Below the pieces are notes generated by a model. The model was not told where the DNA came from. It was given only the letters and a program-made list of their open reading frames with translations, and made no database searches. The position numbers and the translations under genes are program-made. Shown one piece after another: positions 60,668 to 64,000 of a DNA stretch of 64,000 nt (within the stretch, counting starts at the first letter, position 1; every line of letters begins with the position of its first letter). Source of the stretch: JAGNKE01 sp965230245 (lineage in GTDB: Bacteria > Pseudomonadota > Alphaproteobacteria > Micavibrionales > Micavibrionaceae). The stretch is from positions 1,302,001-1,366,000 of the forward strand of contig OZ246000.1 in NCBI GenBank assembly GCA_965230245.1, read 5' to 3'.

Positions 60668-61291
60668 ATGACCCCCGCAGAATTCTTTATCGCCGCGCTC
60701 CCCTATGCCAGCTTCATGCTGGTGGCCGCCATCACGCCCGGCCCGAACAACATCATGGTCGCGGCATCGGGCATGAATTACGGCTACCGCCGCACGCTGC
60801 CGCATATCTCGGGGATCATTTTCGGCTTTGCGACCCTGCTGTTCGTCTGCATGTTGGGAATCGGCGCGGTGTTCGAGGCGTATCCGCAGCTTGAAATCGT
60901 GCTAAAGGCCATCGCCGCGCTTTACCTGCTCTATCTCGCCTACCGTATCGCCTTGGCCGCACGCGTGAACATAGAAGAAAAGGAAGAGCGGCAAAAATCC
61001 GCTCGCCCGTTCAGCTTTATCGAAGCCTCGCTGTTCCAATACGTTAACCCGAAGGCGTGGGTGATGGGCATTGCGGCCTCGGCCAGTTTCCTGCCCCCCG
61101 AAGCCACATTGACCGAGCGCTCACTGATTATCCTGCTTACCATTCTGGTGTGCTGTATCCCGAGTGTGAATGTCTGGGCGCTCTTTGGGAAGCTCATGGC
61201 GCGTCTGTTCACGAAGGACAAATACCGCCGGGCGATCAACATCGCCCTCGCGCTGCTGCTGGTCGCCACCATCCCGATGATGGTGCTGTAA
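60668..61291 (+). CDS. LysE/RhtB-family amino-acid exporter
   Basis: 207 residues with about six membrane segments. The family signature T-P-G-P-N-N-I-M-V-A near residue 25 and G-Y-R-R-T-L-P-H-I-S-G-I-I-F-G are diagnostic; F-Q-Y-V-N-P-K-A-W-V is also typical. Exports an amino acid or related small molecule; which one is not evident. Confidence 0.92.
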   Translation: MTPAEFFIAALPYASFMLVAAITPGPNNIMVAASGMNYGYRRTLPHISGIIFGFATLLFVCMLGIGAVFEAYPQLEIVLKAIAALYLLYLAYRIALAARVNIEEKEERQKSARPFSFIEASLFQYVNPKAWVMGIAASASFLPPEATLTERSLIILLTILVCCIPSVNVWALFGKLMARLFTKDKYRRAINIALALLLVATIPMMVL

Positions 61292-61315
61292 GAAAACAAA
61301 AGGACTTTTTCGAAT

Positions 61316-61657
61316 ATGGCTGAAAATAGCGATACCCCCGATCCGAATTTCGACAGCGCTCACCCCTATGACCCCGATTGGCCGTGGGACCAGCCGCGCT
61401 TCGCTCGCGCCGTCACCACGCGAAAGGTCGCCTTCGACGACCACCCCGTCCTCGTCGTCACTCATTATGAGGACGATTTTAGCTGGAGCTTCGTCTGCGG
61501 CACCACCGACGATCCGAAAGAAGCGCTCCTCGTCGGGATGGAAGAAATCATCAGCCGCGATGAATCCCTGACTGAAATCGCCGATCTCAAACCCGGTTAC
61601 ACCGCCCGCAGGCAATCCCCCGGCGCGCCGTGGACCCGCATGAAAAATGATTTTTAA
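61316..61657 (+). CDS. Small DUF2185-like protein, first of a tandem pair
   Basis: 113-residue soluble acidic protein. Core pattern: W-P-W-D-Q-P, A-V-T-T-R-K-V, P-V-L-V-V-T-H, W-S-F-V-C-G-T-T, D-E-S-L-T-E-I-A-D-L-K-P-G-Y-T-A. This resembles DUF2185, seen among immunity-like and other small proteins; function unknown. It is a clear paralog of the gene at 61774. It follows the LysE-type gene by 24 bp. Confidence 0.68.
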   Translation: MAENSDTPDPNFDSAHPYDPDWPWDQPRFARAVTTRKVAFDDHPVLVVTHYEDDFSWSFVCGTTDDPKEALLVGMEEIISRDESLTEIADLKPGYTARRQSPGAPWTRMKNDF

Positions 61658-61773
61658 ACCAAGCGCATTAAAACACAAATCCATACCCCACTTATCCACA
61701 CCCCTATGCACGCATTCATTGCGAAAACAGCATATTTTGTGATTTAATCTAAAGGTGAAAATTCCTCCAACGC

Positions 61774-62178
61774 GTGACATCCGTCATGTTCCATAAAGAC
61801 ATAAAAGACAACCGCACAATATGGCCGTGGGACCAAGGTCCCAAAGATGCCGCCGTCACAACCCGCCAGATCGCAGATCAGGGATACCCCGTTCTGCGCG
61901 TGATCCATCACGATGACGATCACGGATGGACGTTCCTCTGCGGCACAACGCAAAAGACCGCGGATATGAAAGTTGTAGAGATGATACAGGCCGTCGGCCC
62001 CGACCCGACCCTGAACGCGATTGCCGATCTCGACCCCGGCTACACCGCCTACCGCAAGGCCTTCGGCGCACCGTGGATCCGCGAACGCTACATCCACGCG
62101 GACAACCAGAATTCCAAATCCGAAGACGGCGCAGACTCAAAGAAAGCCTCTGCAGAGCTGGAACTCGAAGCGGATTAA
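61774..62178 (+). CDS. Small DUF2185-like protein, second of a tandem pair
   Basis: 134 residues from GTG 61774 (an ATG at 61786 is an alternative). It shares with its upstream neighbour W-P-W-D-Q, A-V-T-T-R, P-V-L-x-V-x-H, W-x-F-x-C-G-T-T, I-A-D-L-x-P-G-Y-T-A and G-A-P-W, so the two arose by duplication. The C-terminal 30 residues are a charged tail not found in the first copy. Function unknown. Confidence 0.68.
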   Translation: MTSVMFHKDIKDNRTIWPWDQGPKDAAVTTRQIADQGYPVLRVIHHDDDHGWTFLCGTTQKTADMKVVEMIQAVGPDPTLNAIADLDPGYTAYRKAFGAPWIRERYIHADNQNSKSEDGADSKKASAELELEAD

Positions 62179-62216
62179 ATTTCCTGCCCGCACTTTTTAT
62201 GATTTAGAATAAAAAG

Positions 62217-62360
62217 ATGCGAAGACACGTGACCCGATTATTATTTCTATTCTTAATAATTACCGCAGTCTTGATATCAGAAGCCATAAGATACGCGGTA
62301 CATCTGATCTTGAAGATGTGCAAGCGGGCTGAACGAGTTCTCTTTACGTCTCAATCCTGA
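62217..62360 (+). CDS. Possible small membrane protein, 47 aa
   Basis: Open frame of 47 codons: basic start (M-R-R-H-V-T-R), one hydrophobic helix (L-L-F-L-F-L-I-I-T-A-V-L-I) and a basic C terminus. The shape is that of a bacterial small membrane protein. No good ribosome-binding site, and the last 17 bases overlap the convergent MFS gene, so this may not be real. Confidence 0.3.
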   Translation: MRRHVTRLLFLFLIITAVLISEAIRYAVHLILKMCKRAERVLFTSQS

Positions 62361-63579
62361 GCTTCCTGAACCCCTTGGAAACCACCGCAACCGCGCCGAC
62401 GACGACCAATGTTCCAGTCCCGCCGATAATAATCGACGGAACCAGCCCGAAAATTGCCGCCGAACTCCCACTGACAAACGCGCCCAATTCATTCGAGGAA
62501 ATAATAAACATCGAATTCACCGACGACACCCGCCCGCGCATATGTTCCGGTGTGAGCAGCTGGGTCAGCGTACTGCGAATAACCATGCTTACGCTGTCAA
62601 ACGCTCCGCTCAGGGCTAAAAACAGCAAAGCCATCCATAGCGACGTCGACAACCCGAAGCCGATAATGCTCAACCCGAAGCCGCCGACCACGATCAAAAG
62701 CCGCACCGCCGTGATTTGCCGCATCGGGCGCAGCGCAAAGTAAAGCGCGGTAAACACGGCCCCGACAGCGGGTGCCGCCCGCAACAGCCCCAGCCCCTCC
62801 GGCCCCGTCTGCAACACGCTATCGGCAAAGGCCGGCAGGATGGCGACCGCACCCCCGAACAGCACCGCCAGCATATCCAGCGACATAATCGAGAGCAGGG
62901 CGCGGTTATGCAGCAAAAACACCCAGCCTTCCTTGATATTCCGCCACGCCTTCGGACGCTTGTCCTTGGCAATCGGGTCTTTATGGACGCGCATCGCCAG
63001 CACCATCAGCGTCGCCAGCACCATCATCAAACAGGGAAACATCCACGCGACCTGCACCCCGTAACCGCCATAGACAAGCCCCGCAACCGCAGGCGCGCCG
63101 ATCGCCGCAATCTGGAAACACATCGTCTGCCAAGAGGAGGCTTCGGAGATATTTTCCCGCCGCACGATCATCGGCAAAAGCGCAAAGGCACTCGGCATGA
63201 TAAAGCTGCGCGCCAGTCCCGAAATAAAAATCCCCGAAAAAATAACCAACACCACCGCCTGATCCGCCAGCCCGGCATACCCGCCCGCAAAAAACACCAG
63301 CAGCAATGTGTTCAAGCATAAGGCCGCGAGACACGCCGCATAGATTTTTTTCGGATGCGACACGTCCACGACATGCCCGGCAAACAAAGCGCACAACACC
63401 GCCGGAACCGCTTCTACAAGTCCGGTCAGCCCTAGCAGCCAGACGCTGCCCGTAATCTCGTAAATCTGCCACCCGACGATAACCGCCTGCGCCTGCAGCG
63501 CAGCAACCGCAAACATCCGCGTCAGCAGCAGAAAACGGAAATTACGGAGTTTCAGCAGTTCAAAAGACAGTGATTTCAT
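62344..63579 (-). CDS. MFS transporter (EntS-like exporter)
   Basis: 411 residues with about twelve membrane segments. The MFS_3/EntS-type features are an opening L-L-K-L-R-N-F-R-F-L-L-L-T-R, a loop with G-H-V-V-D and H-P-K-K after helix 2, and the R-G-R-V-S-S-V-N-S motif after helix 10. Members export siderophores or drugs; there are no siderophore genes nearby. A short palindrome lies just upstream of the start. Confidence 0.88.
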   Translation of the reverse strand: MKSLSFELLKLRNFRFLLLTRMFAVAALQAQAVIVGWQIYEITGSVWLLGLTGLVEAVPAVLCALFAGHVVDVSHPKKIYAACLAALCLNTLLLVFFAGGYAGLADQAVVLVIFSGIFISGLARSFIMPSAFALLPMIVRRENISEASSWQTMCFQIAAIGAPAVAGLVYGGYGVQVAWMFPCLMMVLATLMVLAMRVHKDPIAKDKRPKAWRNIKEGWVFLLHNRALLSIMSLDMLAVLFGGAVAILPAFADSVLQTGPEGLGLLRAAPAVGAVFTALYFALRPMRQITAVRLLIVVGGFGLSIIGFGLSTSLWMALLFLALSGAFDSVSMVIRSTLTQLLTPEHMRGRVSSVNSMFIISSNELGAFVSGSSAAIFGLVPSIIIGGTGTLVVVGAVAVVSKGFRKLRIET

Positions 63580-63583
63580 CTCT

Positions 63584-63599
63584 ACAGTTATAGAACTGT
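63584..63599. promoter_or_regulatory. Palindrome upstream of the MFS gene
   Basis: Perfect arms ACAGTT and AACTGT with a 4-base centre, 5-20 bases ahead of the MFS start codon on the minus strand. This position could block transcription or ribosome access when bound or folded. Confidence 0.35.
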
Positions 63600-63725
63600 C
63601 CTGCGAGAAGAAAAGACAAAAACAAGACTTACAAAAATCTTGAATAAAATTAAGGTGCGGCGGTCAATCCTGTGGCATAAAAGGAGAAGTGAAAGAGAAA
63701 GACGTACATAACCAAGAGAAACGCG

Positions 63726-64000
63726 ATGGCTTTACCTGAACCGCAGCCCTTGACCAAGGAAGAATTCCCCGAGGCATACACGCCCCTGACAATCGCGCAG
63801 ATCGAGCGCATCAGAGCTTTTGCCAAAGAAAGAAAGTTCAAGAAGGGCGAAATCCTGTTCGAAGAAGGTATCCGCAACGCACCGCTTCATGTTCTTCTCG
63901 ATGGAAAAATGGGGGCTTATCAAAACACCGGTTGCCGCGAGGTGCTGGTCGCCGAAATAGGCAAGCACGATTTCACCGGCGACATTGCAATGATGTCCGG
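63726..64000 (+). CDS. Cyclic-nucleotide-binding-domain protein, 3' end outside window
   Basis: The first 91 codons are visible. L-T-I-A-Q-I-E-R-I-R-A-F-A-K-E-R-K-F-K-K-G-E-I-L-F-E-E-G followed by L-H-V-L-L-D-G-K-M is the start of a cNMP-binding domain. In Alphaproteobacteria this opening is often fused to a thioredoxin-reductase-like flavoprotein, which could follow here, but the window ends first. It is divergent from the MFS gene. Confidence 0.7.
   Translation, partial: MALPEPQPLTKEEFPEAYTPLTIAQIERIRAFAKERKFKKGEILFEEGIRNAPLHVLLDGKMGAYQNTGCREVLVAEIGKHDFTGDIAMMS

Noticed and set aside
61692..61700. Perfect DnaA-box TTATCCACA, possible origin
   Set aside because: Only one box was noticed, with no AT-rich unwinding region or dnaA/dnaN nearby; probably chance.

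Overview
The window is a chromosomal stretch of a moderate-GC (about half G+C by eye) Gram-negative bacterium, most likely an alphaproteobacterium. Support: a FYDLN-acid (TIGR02300-type) zinc protein, the rpmH-rnpA-yidD-yidC-engB order, a UbiH-type hydroxylase, RmuC, SCO1 and a bifunctional beta-oxidation protein with the dehydrogenase half first. A more exact placement (for example Micavibrionales-like) is only a guess. Nearly all reading frames are intact and tightly packed; no rRNA, tRNA, CRISPR array or complete transposon is visible.

Layout. 1-2996: the end of a sulfotransferase and an orphan phage-tail-fibre-like SGNH esterase. 3122-12724: a divergent two-partner secretion locus, an outer-membrane TpsB transporter and a 2176-residue beta-helix TpsA exoprotein, separated by about 500 bp of AT-rich DNA with a 24-bp palindrome and a terminator-like hairpin; a small unknown gene follows. 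12851-22676: housekeeping core (UbiH; L34, RNase P protein, YidD, YidC, EngB; RmuC; deformylase, Fmt, TruA; NIF3/CutA-like and PRC-barrel proteins). 22698-27752: dapE, an HD-domain protein and dapD on the minus strand, then FemAB-like and DUF3108 proteins. 27807-32178: glmU and glmS, with an AT-rich foreign-looking gene between them.

32143-38912 is the most interesting part: an AT-richer island inserted at the 3' end of glmS. The last 36 bp of glmS recur at 38877-38912 with only four differences, three of them synonymous in the glmS frame, and a partial third copy lies at 38378-38389. The cargo is a recombinase-like HTH protein, a saccharopine-dehydrogenase/DUF4166 enzyme, a five-gene overlapping operon (ArsR regulator, DCC thiol protein, membrane SRPBCC protein, ICMT-like methyltransferase, FAD monooxygenase), a truncated XRE regulator and a secreted-protein gene with a stop codon in its signal peptide. 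The pathway encoded is not one I recognise.

38954-50168: a second SGNH esterase, prmA, the FYDLN protein and a fatty-acid beta-oxidation cluster (thiolase, FadB-like protein, acyl-CoA dehydrogenase) interleaved with conserved small proteins of unknown role, a TsaE-like P-loop protein and a ceramidase-like membrane enzyme. 50313-55659: a Sel1/AAA ATPase, a TACGCAGT repeat array in front of a minus-strand terminator, a secreted coiled-coil protein, SCP2 and DUF1493 proteins and SCO1. 55854-64000: CHMI isomerase, thiC preceded by a short inverted-repeat element, PhnA-like protein, an AT-rich coiled-coil membrane gene, small secreted proteins, a LysE exporter, two tandem paralogous small proteins, an MFS exporter and the start of a cyclic-nucleotide-binding protein cut by the window end.
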